Below are positions 44,073-51,898 of a stretch of DNA of 64,000 nucleotides, one piece after another. How positions within the stretch are numbered: the stretch's first letter is position 1; the number at the start of each line of letters is the position of its first letter. The notes under the pieces were generated by a model, which did no database searches, had not been told where the DNA came from, and saw only the letters and a program-made list of their open reading frames with translations. The position numbers and the translations under genes are program-made. The stretch comes from Candidatus Omnitrophota bacterium (GTDB lineage: Bacteria; Hinthialibacterota; Hinthialibacteria; Hinthialibacterales; JAKPRU01), in contig JAKQSI010000070.1 of NCBI GenBank assembly GCA_029570205.1, positions 57,263-121,262 of the forward strand, written 5' to 3'.

Positions 44073-45059
44073 CTACCTCACAATCCGCAATCCCCCTCCG
44101 CCGACAAGACGTTTGACCTCATCCGGGGTGCACCAGTTCACATCCCCCGGCACGGAATGTTTAAGAGCGGAAAACGCAACACCCCAATCGATGCCTTTCT
44201 GAACATCCCCATCTTGCAGATACCCATACAGGAATCCTGCCGAGCAGGAATCTCCGCCACCCACACGATCCACAATCTCCACCTCGTAAGTCCTGGTCTT
44301 GTAAACCTTGCCGTCATGCAGGGCGATAGCCGTCCACTTGTTTCGCCAGACGCTCAGGTCTTCGCGAAGGGTAATCAGGACCAATTCAAAACCGAATCGA
44401 TCGTGGAGTTTCCGGGCCACTTCCTCGTAATCTTTTCCCTCGATCTTGAACACCCGCATGGTGTCCTCCTCGGTGGTGATGAGGATATCGGTATACTTCA
44501 TAGCCATGGTCATGCACTCCTGCGCTTCCGCCTCGGTCCATAACTTCGCGCGATAGTTCAGGTCGATGCTGACCTTGACCTTGTTCTGTTTGGCCTTTTC
44601 GAGGGATTCCAGGAACGCCTCACGGGCGGTGGGGGAGAGCGCTGCCGTGATGCCGCTTGTGTGGAACAATTTGGCGCCCGAAAGCGCGGCGTCCCAATTC
44701 ACTTCGCCCTTTTTGATCCGCGAAATAGCCGAATCTTTGCGGTCATATATGACATTGGACGGTCGCGGGCTGGCTCCGAACTCCAGGAAATACAATCCGG
44801 CGCGGTCTTCTTTCGTCCATACGACATGGGAGCAATCCACACCATGCTCGCGCGTTTTGTTGACGATCATCCGTCCCAGGGGATTCGTCGGTACCCGGGT
44901 GACAAACGCCGACGACATTCCCAAGCGGGCGACCCCAATAGCCACATTGAACTCCGCGCCCCCGACTCTAACATCCAGGGTTGCAGTCTGTTCCAGCCGG
45001 TTGAAATCCGGCGGCGACAAACGAACCATTGCCTCACCAAACGTAACTACATCAGCCAT
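44073..45059 (-). CDS. kdgK: 2-keto-3-deoxygluconate kinase (PfkB family)
   Basis: 328 residues. PfkB/ribokinase fold: N-terminal VVTFGEAMVRLSPP, VGGAEFNVAIGVARLG, and the C-terminal signature DRVGGGDSCSAGFLYG with the catalytic Asp. KDG kinase makes KDPG from 2-keto-3-deoxygluconate. The preceding gene on the same strand is KDPG aldolase, which supports this assignment over fructokinase or adenosine kinase. A GGAG-like site precedes ATG 45059. Products of pectin, alginate or glucuronate breakdown would enter here and end as pyruvate and glyceraldehyde-3-P. Confidence 0.9.
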   Translation of the reverse strand: MADVVTFGEAMVRLSPPDFNRLEQTATLDVRVGGAEFNVAIGVARLGMSSAFVTRVPTNPLGRMIVNKTREHGVDCSHVVWTKEDRAGLYFLEFGASPRPSNVIYDRKDSAISRIKKGEVNWDAALSGAKLFHTSGITAALSPTAREAFLESLEKAKQNKVKVSIDLNYRAKLWTEAEAQECMTMAMKYTDILITTEEDTMRVFKIEGKDYEEVARKLHDRFGFELVLITLREDLSVWRNKWTAIALHDGKVYKTRTYEVEIVDRVGGGDSCSAGFLYGYLQDGDVQKGIDWGVAFSALKHSVPGDVNWCTPDEVKRLVGGGGLRIVR

Positions 45060-45130
45060 GAAACCTCGCTCCTTTCTATCTATTTCAAAGGACTATCCAG
45101 CATTCCATACCTGAACAATGTGACTTCTTC

Positions 45131-45197
45131 TCCCTCTCCCGCCGGAAAGGGTCGGGGTGAGGGTGTCTCCGGGCGCCACCGGCATCTTGCCGGTGGA
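45131..45197. repeat. CCCTCTCC/GGGGTGAGGG repeat and CCACCGGC hairpin
   Basis: TCCCTCTCCCGCCGGAAAGG, then GTCGGGGTGAGGG, then CCACCGGC-ATCTT-GCCGGTGG. Both lie in the 189-bp gap between eda and kdgK; no promoter was recognised. Confidence 0.75.
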
Positions 45198-45248
45198 CAA
45201 GTCTCCCTCTCTCATCCCCATCGGTCCTATTCATCCTGCCCGGTTCTC

Positions 45249-45896
45249 CTACGACCGCGCCTTCCTGACCTCTTCAATAAACCGCCGCGCATTCTCTGTA
45301 ATGGTGGCCCAGTCCCGGTCGGCGATGGCCTTTTTGGGAACCAGATTGCCGCCGACTGCGATGCAGCACGCGCCGCAGCGGATAAACTCGCCCGCGTTCG
45401 ACAGGTCTACTCCGCCGGTCGGCGAAAGGCGAATGTGCGGCAGCGGCCCCTTGATATCCTTGAGATATTTCGGCCCGACCGCCGTCGCCGGAAAGACTTT
45501 CACGATATCCGAGCCGCACTCCCAGGCGGTCAGAATCTCCGTTGGAGTGAATGCGCCGGAGATCATCACCTTGCCGTATCGTTTCGCCATTTCGATAGTC
45601 GCCGGATTGAGAGTCGGTGTGACAATATACTCCGCACCTGCCAGGATCACCGCGCGCGCCGTTTCGGGGTCCAGCACAGTCCCAGCGCCCATAATGACTT
45701 TGCTCCCCATTTCCGCGGCCACCGCCTTGATGACATCCATCGCGCCGGGAGTGGTCATGGTGACTTCGAGCGCCACCAGCCCTCCCTGAACCAGCGCGTC
45801 GGCCACCTCCGTCAGTTCCTCGCTTCGGTCCGCTCGGATCACGGCGATCACACCGGACTCAATAATGGTATCCAACACCTGTTGCTTTCGATCCAT
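45249..45896 (-). CDS. eda: KDPG/KHG aldolase
   Basis: 215 residues. Class I aldolase: VIAVIRADRSEE at the N-terminus, the catalytic Glu in LEVTMTTPGAM, GAGTVLDPETARAV, and the Schiff-base lysine in KVFPATAVGPKYLK. It cleaves KDPG to pyruvate and glyceraldehyde-3-P. ATG 45896 follows GGGAGAAATTC; the in-frame 45920 start has no such site. It is upstream of kdgK on the same strand. Confidence 0.95.
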   Translation of the reverse strand: MDRKQQVLDTIIESGVIAVIRADRSEELTEVADALVQGGLVALEVTMTTPGAMDVIKAVAAEMGSKVIMGAGTVLDPETARAVILAGAEYIVTPTLNPATIEMAKRYGKVMISGAFTPTEILTAWECGSDIVKVFPATAVGPKYLKDIKGPLPHIRLSPTGGVDLSNAGEFIRCGACCIAVGGNLVPKKAIADRDWATITENARRFIEEVRKARS

Positions 45897-46041
45897 GAAT
45901 TTCTCCCTTCGTCGGGTCAAAATGCCTGGACTGATCTTCCCGCTCTCCTGCTATGTTGTGAAGGATACGGCATATAGAGGATGGCGGTTTTTGCGAGGAA
46001 AGGGTACAGTGGAAACTGGTCATACCGGAGAGGCAGGCCCC

Positions 46042-46770
46042 ATGTCCAAACCGAATATCCTTGGCGCGTGGAGAATTGTTCAGGGTTCCGGGTCTATCCA
46101 GGAAGACCCGACGACCGGAGAGTACCGCATTCGGGCCGGTGGTTCTCTTGTTGTTCGCAGTTTCGATCATCCACCCTTTGAGGCGGAGCGGTATGCGGTT
46201 GCGGAGGTAGCGATTCAGGCCGACACGGATGGAGTACTCCATCTTGCCTGGGAGCGCTCCGGCGGCAAGATCGACGGTTCCCTGTCACAGGCGATTCGCG
46301 GCGGTCATCGCCATGTCGCACGATTTCCGGTTTACGTGGACCCCGGATGGACCCATGAAATCCTTGCCGTTCGTCTGCGGTTGCCGGAGGGATTATCGAA
46401 GGGTGTCCTGGGACCGTTCTATCTTTATGCGTTCTCCGATTTAGATCCAAAAGAGCTTCAAAAATTCGCGACGCTTTCCGCGAGGGTCTCTCTCGTGGAG
46501 AACAAAGGATTGAAAGTCTCTGTCCAATATACTGGTGTTTACCTTGCGCCGGTGGAGTCGGAGAAATGGATTCAGGTGAGTCTGTTGGATGATACGGGCC
46601 ATGAGAATATCTCTGTGGCCAGGGCGACCCACGGTAATTATGATGCTCGGTATATCCATACGGAGTTCTTCTTTCCTGAAATGGACCGTGTCTGGGATGC
46701 GAATGTGTATCTGCTCGACAACGGCACCGGTTACAGTCTTGTCTGCCGTGCCCGCCCCGAACCGAAATAA
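46042..46770 (+). CDS. protein of unknown function
   Basis: 242 residues, no signal peptide or membrane helix. The start ATG 46042 follows GGAGAGGCAGG. The N-terminal half is beta-rich with ISxxxGxYRIRAGGSL and VRSFDHPPFEAERYAVAEV type strands, suggesting a jelly-roll or carbohydrate-binding-like fold. The C-terminal half has LSARVSLVENKGLKVSVQYT. I do not recognise a family. It is divergent from eda and followed 75 bp later by a Gfo/Idh gene on the same strand, so a role in sugar metabolism is possible but unproven. An ATG-less extension to 45865 is unlikely. Confidence 0.6.
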   Translation: MSKPNILGAWRIVQGSGSIQEDPTTGEYRIRAGGSLVVRSFDHPPFEAERYAVAEVAIQADTDGVLHLAWERSGGKIDGSLSQAIRGGHRHVARFPVYVDPGWTHEILAVRLRLPEGLSKGVLGPFYLYAFSDLDPKELQKFATLSARVSLVENKGLKVSVQYTGVYLAPVESEKWIQVSLLDDTGHENISVARATHGNYDARYIHTEFFFPEMDRVWDANVYLLDNGTGYSLVCRARPEPK

Positions 46771-46845
46771 GGGCGTTGGTTCCCGCAAAAAAACAAATCA
46801 TGGTAGATTTCGCGCTGAGCTTCATCAAAGAAGGGAGTCCCATTC

Positions 46846-47850
46846 ATGACATTACGGATTGGAATTATTGCTTTAGGCAAAATCAGTGAACGAACGCATC
46901 TGCCTCTGTATAAAGAGGTGAGGGGAGTGCAAGTTGTGGCCGCATGTGACCCCGACGAAGAACGCGCCCTGCTCATGCAGGATCAATTCAAAATCCCGCG
47001 CATTTACAAGTCCTATCAGGAGATGTTTGCCCACGAGGAACTGGATGCGGTTTCGGTCAACAGCCCGCACCGGTTTCACGCGGAACAGGCCGTCGCCGCC
47101 GCAAAGCACGGGCTTCATGTTCTTGTCGAAAAACCCATGGCGCTTTCTGTGAAAGATATTCGCGCCATGATCGCCGCCTCCAGGAAGGCGGGAAAAGTTC
47201 TGATGGTCGAACAGTTCATGCGTTTTCATCCGGCGGTGTATAAGGCCCGCGAAGTGATCCAGTCCGGGAAACTCGGCAAAGTCCTCACGATTCGCGGGCA
47301 TTTCGGTCATGCCGGGCCGGAATACTGGTCGCCGGAGGGCAAGTGGTTCCTGCAGAAAAAAGAAGCGCAGGGTGGAACGATGCTGGATATCGGTGTGCAT
47401 GAGATTGACCTGATGCGCTATATCTCCGGCAAGCAGGTGGCTCAGGTTGCCGCTTTCCTGGGGACTCTGAAGAAGAAAATCGATGTGGAGGACAACGCGG
47501 TTGCGATCCTGCGGTTCGATGACGGAACCCTTGGGACGCTGGAATCCTCCTGGACAAATGATCCGGGCAACTGCCGCACGGAGTTCTATTGCGAGAAAGG
47601 GAACCTGGAGATGAATCTTTCCGGGAAAGATCCCCTGGTGATTTATCGTCCCAACAAAACACCTCAGCCGGTCTCTCTGGCAAAAAAACATCCCGAAAAA
47701 AGCCCGATGGCCTATTTTGTGAAATGTATCCGAGAGGGTCTGGTTCCACATTGCGATGGTGTAGAGGGTGGCAAAAGTTGCGCCGTGGTCCTCATGGCCG
47801 CCATCTCCGACAAGGAGAAAAGAATCGTCAAAGTCCCGGAAATCGGGTGA
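46846..47850 (+). CDS. Gfo/Idh/MocA-family oxidoreductase
   Basis: 334 residues, cytoplasmic. AAGAAGGGAG precedes ATG 46846. Rossmann motif IIALGKISERTHLPL, the EKPMALS motif at about 97 and GGTMLDIGVHEIDLMRYI in the substrate domain identify the family. It is the third member in the window, and the closest to kdgK/eda, so oxidation of a uronate-derived or amino sugar is plausible. The 3' end is followed by the repeated GGATTGC sequence and a dispersed hairpin. Confidence 0.9.
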   Translation: MTLRIGIIALGKISERTHLPLYKEVRGVQVVAACDPDEERALLMQDQFKIPRIYKSYQEMFAHEELDAVSVNSPHRFHAEQAVAAAKHGLHVLVEKPMALSVKDIRAMIAASRKAGKVLMVEQFMRFHPAVYKAREVIQSGKLGKVLTIRGHFGHAGPEYWSPEGKWFLQKKEAQGGTMLDIGVHEIDLMRYISGKQVAQVAAFLGTLKKKIDVEDNAVAILRFDDGTLGTLESSWTNDPGNCRTEFYCEKGNLEMNLSGKDPLVIYRPNKTPQPVSLAKKHPEKSPMAYFVKCIREGLVPHCDGVEGGKSCAVVLMAAISDKEKRIVKVPEIG

Positions 47851-47852
47851 TT

Positions 47853-47936
47853 CGATTGTGGATTGCGGATTGCGGATTGCGGATTGCAGGATAACAGGGA
47901 GGGGCGCAACCGTCATTCCGGCGAAAGCCGGAATCC
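47853..47936. repeat. GGATTGC tandem heptamer plus GTCATTCCGGCG repeat
   Basis: GGATTGC appears four times in a row from about 47862, preceded by GATTGT. A GTCATTCCGGCGAAAGCCGG copy follows at 47912-47936. They mark the start of a 1.36-kb gene-free block. Confidence 0.75.
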
Positions 47937-48062
47937 AGCGTCCACACGCATAACGCTCGTGATAGCCTTTCTACTTCGAATAGCAGGACGGTTCCATTCC
48001 GTCCGCTATGTCCACTCTCCGACTCCTCCAAAAAATAAAAATCAAAAATTTCGAAAAAAAGC

Positions 48063-48090
48063 TAAAGGTTTTGCTAAGGTTTGCCGATAA
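48063..48090 (+). promoter_or_regulatory. sigma-28 (FliA)-type promoter, plus strand
   Basis: TAAAGGTT at 48063-48070 and GCCGATAA at 48083-48090, with a 12-nt spacer, against consensus TAAAGTTT-N11-GCCGATAA. The -10 is perfect. It lies about 1.1 kb before the first flagellin gene and reads toward it; the downstream RNA would contain stems at 48120-48142, 48162-48202 and 48297-48335. Confidence 0.75.
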
Positions 48091-48119
48091 AGGAACCGAC
48101 AAGGCAGTAAACCCTTTAT

Positions 48120-48335
48120 GAGGTGTCTGTCGAGGACATCTCCGGGGTTGGCGTTTTCCGTCTGTGGGCATACGGCGAGGCGATACGTCAATCGGCCCAC
48201 AGGGAGCTCTCGGCCCTCTGCGATGGATATCGCGGAGAGGATTCAGAGGAGGATAGTAGCAAGGCCTGGGTGACGCTCATCGGGGCGTTCCTCCGGCAGG
48301 TAAGAATGCGGGTGCCTCGGAAGTATTCTTACCTG
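48120..48335 (+). ncRNA. predicted structured transcript downstream of the sigma-28 promoter
   Basis: Three strong stems: GAGGTGTC/GACATCTC (48120-48127 with 48135-48142, one GU pair), CTGTGGGC/GCCCACAG (48162-48169 with 48195-48202) and CAGGTAAGAAT/ATTCTTACCTG (48297-48307 with 48325-48335, 11 bp perfect). A 92-codon frame (GTG 48123 to 48401) crosses the stems without a ribosome site and resembles no known protein, so RNA is preferred. No T-tract terminator follows the last stem. Confidence 0.45.
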
Positions 48336-48371
48336 TCTGACAAAAGGCGAAAATACATCGAGTCATTGCTG

Positions 48372-48496
48372 GCATCCCGGCCAAGAGCATGGGTCCGGTG
48401 AACGTGACCACCCTCCCGCGCTCTCATGTGAGTAATGGCTTGATCGACCGCCGCAGCCACTGTAGCCGGATTTCGATCCTGCAGGCGGCTACGCCT
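48372..48496. repeat. structured element, copy A
   Basis: Contains GCATCCCGGCCAAGAG (48372-48387) and GGCTTGATCGACCGCCGCAG (48437-48456), then CTGCAGGCGGCTACGCC (48479-48495). CCGCCGCAG (48448-48456) pairs with CTGCAGGCGG (48479-48488). Copy B is at about 48956-49038. The inner part differs in a way that keeps pairing. Confidence 0.65.
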
Positions 48497-48499
48497 TTT

Positions 48500-48930
48500 C
48501 AGTCTCAACGGACCCACCCCTTCGCAGGCTGACGGATTCAACCTGTACTCGCTCAAGGCCAACCGATTGATTCACAACAGAAGGAACCGAGCCGGGGGCC
48601 GGTGTAATCCGGCCTTCCCGGAAGGCATCAACAGATCGGCCCGCCGGTATTCTCAACACGTATCCCGATCGTCCCGGCGCCCGAACGGTTGATCCGCCTT
48701 CCGCCGGGTACCGGCTGACAACCGGCCTCCACCTCGGTTACAGAAACAGTGGAAGGGCGAGGTCCCAAAGCTGTCTCAGAACGTGATCACTGACCTGGAG
48801 CCCTCTCCCCCAAAGATTGGGGGAGACACAGAGGGGGTTGAGTCAGTCGGACATTAAGGAGCAACATAGACGCGAAAACAGGAGGAATTGCGCGGACAGA
48901 GGAGAACAGGACCGATGATCGCGTGGCCCG
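48500..48930. other. remainder of gene-free block
   Basis: Contains a GGGGGCCGG-TGTAAT-CCGGCC hairpin near 48590, GCGGCC-rich palindromic segments and a CCCTCTCCCCCAAAGATTGG repeat at 48800-48843 of the dispersed family. I saw no coding sequence with a ribosome site. Confidence 0.5.
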
Positions 48931-48941
48931 GTTAAAATAAT

Positions 48942-48985
48942 TAAGCCATAACCAGCATCCCGGCCAAGAGAGTGGGTTATGGCTT
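48942..48985 (-). terminator. intrinsic terminator of the candidate small RNA
   Basis: Perfect 11-bp stem (AAGCCATAACC with GGTTATGGCTT) and 22-nt loop. Reading the minus strand, AATTATTTTAACC follows. On the plus strand no T-run follows, so it works leftward. Confidence 0.7.
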
Positions 48986-49038
48986 AATCGACCGCCGCAG
49001 CACACCGCAGCCCTATTTGGGTCTGCAGGCGGCTACGC
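48956..49038. repeat. structured element, copy B
   Basis: GCATCCCGGCCAAGAGAGTGG, then TTAATCGACCGCCGCAG (48984-49000) and CTGCAGGCGGCTACG (49023-49037). Same outline as copy A. An inner stem base pair is G/C in one copy and C/G in the other, a compensatory change. Confidence 0.65.
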
Positions 49039-49106
49039 TTTATCGTCTTGCCAGGAAAGGTCGTATTCGGTTGTCTCTCCGAAGTTCCGATCTTTCGTAT
49101 CATCTG

Positions 49107-49132
49107 TTATCGGCAGTTCCTCCCAAACATTA
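49107..49132 (-). promoter_or_regulatory. sigma-28 (FliA)-type promoter, minus strand
   Basis: Read on the minus strand: TAATGTTT (49132-49125), 10-nt spacer, GCCGATAA (49114-49107). Seven of eight and eight of eight consensus positions. It points away from the flagellin gene, into the gene-free block, and faces the other sigma-28 promoter. Confidence 0.7.
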
Positions 49133-49209
49133 AGCGATTCTACACATTTTTTTCAATTTTTTGCGGGCACGGATGATTTTCCCGCAGGAGATTCACGGAG
49201 GAAACTGTC

Positions 49210-51615
49210 ATGGTCATCTCCAGCCTGACCCGAAATATCCCTGCTTTGGATGTTATTCTGCGGATGCACCGCACGGAAAGCAACCTCAGCGCCAACATCA
49301 CCCGTCTGTCTTCCGGCCTTCGAATCAATACTCCCGCCGATAGTCCGGGCGACTTTGTCACCCTGAGTCGCCTGGGCAGTCGTATTCGGGGGATCGACCA
49401 GGCAAGCCTTAATTCCCAAACTGCGTCCAACATGGCGGCCACCGCGTCAAACGGGATCAGCGAAATGATCTCTCGCCTCCAGTCGATCCGGACGAAAGCG
49501 GTCGCTGCAGCATCCACCGGAACCTCCGATCGTATTACGCGAGCCGGATACCAGGCCGAGATCAACCAGCTGATCGACGACATGGACCGCATCGCCTCCG
49601 GGACCTCGTTTAACGGAAAGAATCTGCTTGACGGAAGCTATGCCAGTAGCACCGAGTTCGTCGAACCGAACCGGTTCAACGGGTCTATTTCCTTTGGGGC
49701 AACTTCCTCTACCCTTCGGTCCGGAACCAGCATCCTCAACATCGTGCAATTGGATCCCGGATCCGAACGATTTGTGATCGGCGACACTGGCGGGATCAGT
49801 CTGGGAATTCAAAACCGAACCGACATCGCCGTCTCCATCGGCCAACTCATCGACATGGGAACGGGGCTGACCGCCAATGTGACGGACGACTTGGACACGC
49901 TCAATTTCGGAAAAGTCTCCCTCATCAACAATGGGACGATTCAATTCACCGGTAACCTTGCGGATGGGGTGACTGCATTTGCAGGCCAGGTTTCTATCGG
50001 CGGCGGCCAGGATATCAATGACCTGGTTACGGCCATCCAGGCCGCGATTGACGCAGCGGAAACCGGTATCGGCGTCAACGGTGCGGGCACGGGACCTTAC
50101 GAAACCGTGGTCTCCTACGACAACACCACCGGACGGCTGGAGTTCACCAACGGGCAGGGAAATACCATTTCCCAGTTCTCAATCGCATTTACGGTCAAGG
50201 ACAACACCGGAACCACGCAGACCACCACGGGAAGCACACGCACCGCCAATATCTACAACCCGCAAGGGGGAATCGGAACGGTCTCCGGCGCTCAAATCGG
50301 GAACTCTCTGTCTTCCATCACCGGCTCCACCTTCGACCCCGGCACATTTGAAATCACGGTCAGCGACCGGATTGCCGCGCAACAGCGCACCATTTCGACG
50401 ACTTATGCCTTTACGGATTTTGGGGGCGCTCCCGTCGGTGCAGGTACGAACATTAACAATACCGCGTTGTTCAACGGTTCGATCACGCTCTCTCTCAACA
50501 ACGGCGACACGATTGACTTTACCGGAACCAATCCCGATGGAACGACGTTCACGGGTACGATCACCATCGCGGCAGGGGACCCGGCTGTCGGAAACGGCAT
50601 TGCACGGAGATACAGCGACCTGATCGCCGAGTTGAACTACCGCGATCAGCGCGGAACATTCTACGGGTGGAACCAGGCCACCGCGACGCTTTCCGCCGGG
50701 AAAATCCAACTGATCGATGATGTTGCCGCCACCTCCAGCACAGCCATGCAGATGGTGGTTAATACGGCGGGCGGGGATGCAGTGGATGACGGTGTTGTAG
50801 TGTATTCCGGCAACGCGGAACGGGCGACGATTTCCATTGCAGGCGGCGCAAGTCAGACGGTGGAAAGCGGGCAGGTGGTAACCCTGGAAGGCGCGGACTT
50901 GAATGCCTCCGGACAGGATTCCCAAGTTACGTTTCGTGTCGGACGGAATCTCTTCGATGGCAGCGATGACCTGGAGATTACCGCCCAGGAATACATTGCC
51001 AGGTTAAACAATGGACCGGCGGTCACATTCCGCAACGGCGACCAGGGGGTATTCATTTCCGATGGGAACAATCCCACCGGCGATATCGCCGGAGCACAAC
51101 AGGTCCAACTTAACTTCGACACGGTTTTGGGGATTACTTCCAATGCCTCTTCCGGTGGCGAGAACTTCGTCCTTACAACCGTAGCCGACCGGCTGAATTA
51201 CCATATCGGCCCCGATGCCTGGGAGGACCGCATGTTCTCCTATTTCAATGTGCAGTCCTCCAACCTGGGGATCTCCGAAACCCGAAATCTCGGCAATATC
51301 AGTGTGACGACTCTCACGGGCGCAAATGATGCCATCGAGGTCATAGACGCTGCGCTGGACCAGCTGAACGTTGTTGCGGGTGTTGTCGGCAGCCTGGAAA
51401 CCCGTATGCAGGACACCTCCAGTCAACTCGATCTCTACTCTCTCAATCTGGACACCGCCTTTTCGACAATCGCCGATGCGGACATGGCGAAAGAGACAAC
51501 CAAACTTGCAATGAACTCACTCCTGATGACTTCGCAGACGGCGGCGTTGCTCCAATCGACAATGTTGCCGACCGAAATTATCCCGCTTCTGCTTGGAATC
51601 GACTTGAAGTCATAA
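49210..51615 (+). CDS. flagellin-family protein, 801 residues
   Basis: The start ATG follows GGAGGAAACTGTC. The N-terminal D0/D1 region is flagellin-like (ISSLTRNIPALDVILRMHR, NLSANITRLSSGLRINTPAD), and the C-terminal D1/D0 helices (TLTGANDAIEVIDAALDQL, DTAFSTIADADMAKETTKLA) close it. Between them are about 550 residues of Gly/Thr/Asn-rich beta repeats, such as NNGTIQFTGNLADG and NNGDTIDFTGTNPDGTTFTG, giving a filament subunit about twice the usual size. It extends slightly past the usual end (PTEIIPLLLGIDLKS), which departs from normal flagellin. It is a paralogue of the next gene; the N-terminal SPGDFVTLSRL replaces the canonical AAGLSIA segment, so it may be a minor flagellin or hook-associated-like protein. 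Confidence 0.88.
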   Translation: MVISSLTRNIPALDVILRMHRTESNLSANITRLSSGLRINTPADSPGDFVTLSRLGSRIRGIDQASLNSQTASNMAATASNGISEMISRLQSIRTKAVAAASTGTSDRITRAGYQAEINQLIDDMDRIASGTSFNGKNLLDGSYASSTEFVEPNRFNGSISFGATSSTLRSGTSILNIVQLDPGSERFVIGDTGGISLGIQNRTDIAVSIGQLIDMGTGLTANVTDDLDTLNFGKVSLINNGTIQFTGNLADGVTAFAGQVSIGGGQDINDLVTAIQAAIDAAETGIGVNGAGTGPYETVVSYDNTTGRLEFTNGQGNTISQFSIAFTVKDNTGTTQTTTGSTRTANIYNPQGGIGTVSGAQIGNSLSSITGSTFDPGTFEITVSDRIAAQQRTISTTYAFTDFGGAPVGAGTNINNTALFNGSITLSLNNGDTIDFTGTNPDGTTFTGTITIAAGDPAVGNGIARRYSDLIAELNYRDQRGTFYGWNQATATLSAGKIQLIDDVAATSSTAMQMVVNTAGGDAVDDGVVVYSGNAERATISIAGGASQTVESGQVVTLEGADLNASGQDSQVTFRVGRNLFDGSDDLEITAQEYIARLNNGPAVTFRNGDQGVFISDGNNPTGDIAGAQQVQLNFDTVLGITSNASSGGENFVLTTVADRLNYHIGPDAWEDRMFSYFNVQSSNLGISETRNLGNISVTTLTGANDAIEVIDAALDQLNVVAGVVGSLETRMQDTSSQLDLYSLNLDTAFSTIADADMAKETTKLAMNSLLMTSQTAALLQSTMLPTEIIPLLLGIDLKS

Positions 51616-51898
51616 AAACCAACCGATCGCAGGATCGGAAAAGGAGGTTGAAAATTCGCGAAATGACGTAGTTGTAAGTCCTGGAAATTCCGAGTACAAT
51701 AGCCGTCGGGGTCGGAGGAAAGGACTCCTTCGGCTGGGGTCGAGGGTGTTACCCGTGCTATCCGATAAAGGTGTCATTCGGCAAGGGCGACGCGTGCGTC
51801 GCCCCTACCGGACGATACCAGGCATCGCTCCCGGAACAGGGGGCATGGTCGGAAGTGGAATAATCAACACAAACACAGCATCACGGAGGAAGATGGTC
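51616..51898. other. inter-flagellin region
   Basis: 283 bp with a possible sigma-70 promoter (51672-51700), a GGGCGACGC-GT-GCGTCGCCC palindrome (51785-51804) and a CCGATC/GATCGG hairpin just after the first flagellin stop. TCCGATAAAGG at 51761 resembles a sigma-28 -10 but has no -35. Confidence 0.5.
51672..51700 (+). promoter_or_regulatory. sigma-70-like promoter before the second flagellin
   Basis: TTGTAA at 51672-51677, 17-nt spacer, TACAAT at 51695-51700. Spacing is ideal; the -35 matches 4 of 6 and the -10 5 of 6. It is about 200 bp before the ATG. Confidence 0.45.

Larger units (their letters stand above)
48932..49100 (-). ncRNA. candidate sigma-28-dependent small RNA
   Basis: On the minus strand a sigma-28-type promoter (49107-49132) is followed by structured element copy B (49032-48992) and an intrinsic terminator (48985-48942 plus AATTATTTT). 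This predicts a transcript of about 165-170 nt ending near 48932. It would carry two stem-loops: the CCGCC-type core hairpin and the AAGCCATAACC/GGTTATGGCTT terminator, whose 22-nt loop contains CCGGGATGCTGG. I know no Rfam family that it matches. Confidence 0.5.

Noticed and set aside
45865-46041. N-terminal extension of the unknown 242-residue protein
   Set aside because: Overlaps the eda start region on the other strand and lacks a ribosome site; ATG 46042 has one.
48123-48401. 92-codon open frame after the sigma-28 promoter
   Set aside because: GTG start without a ribosome site, overlapping three strong RNA stems and resembling no family; kept only as part of a possible RNA.
51755-51770. 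Second sigma-28-type promoter before the second flagellin
   Set aside because: TCCGATAAAG resembles the -10 but no TAAA-type -35 lies at the right distance.
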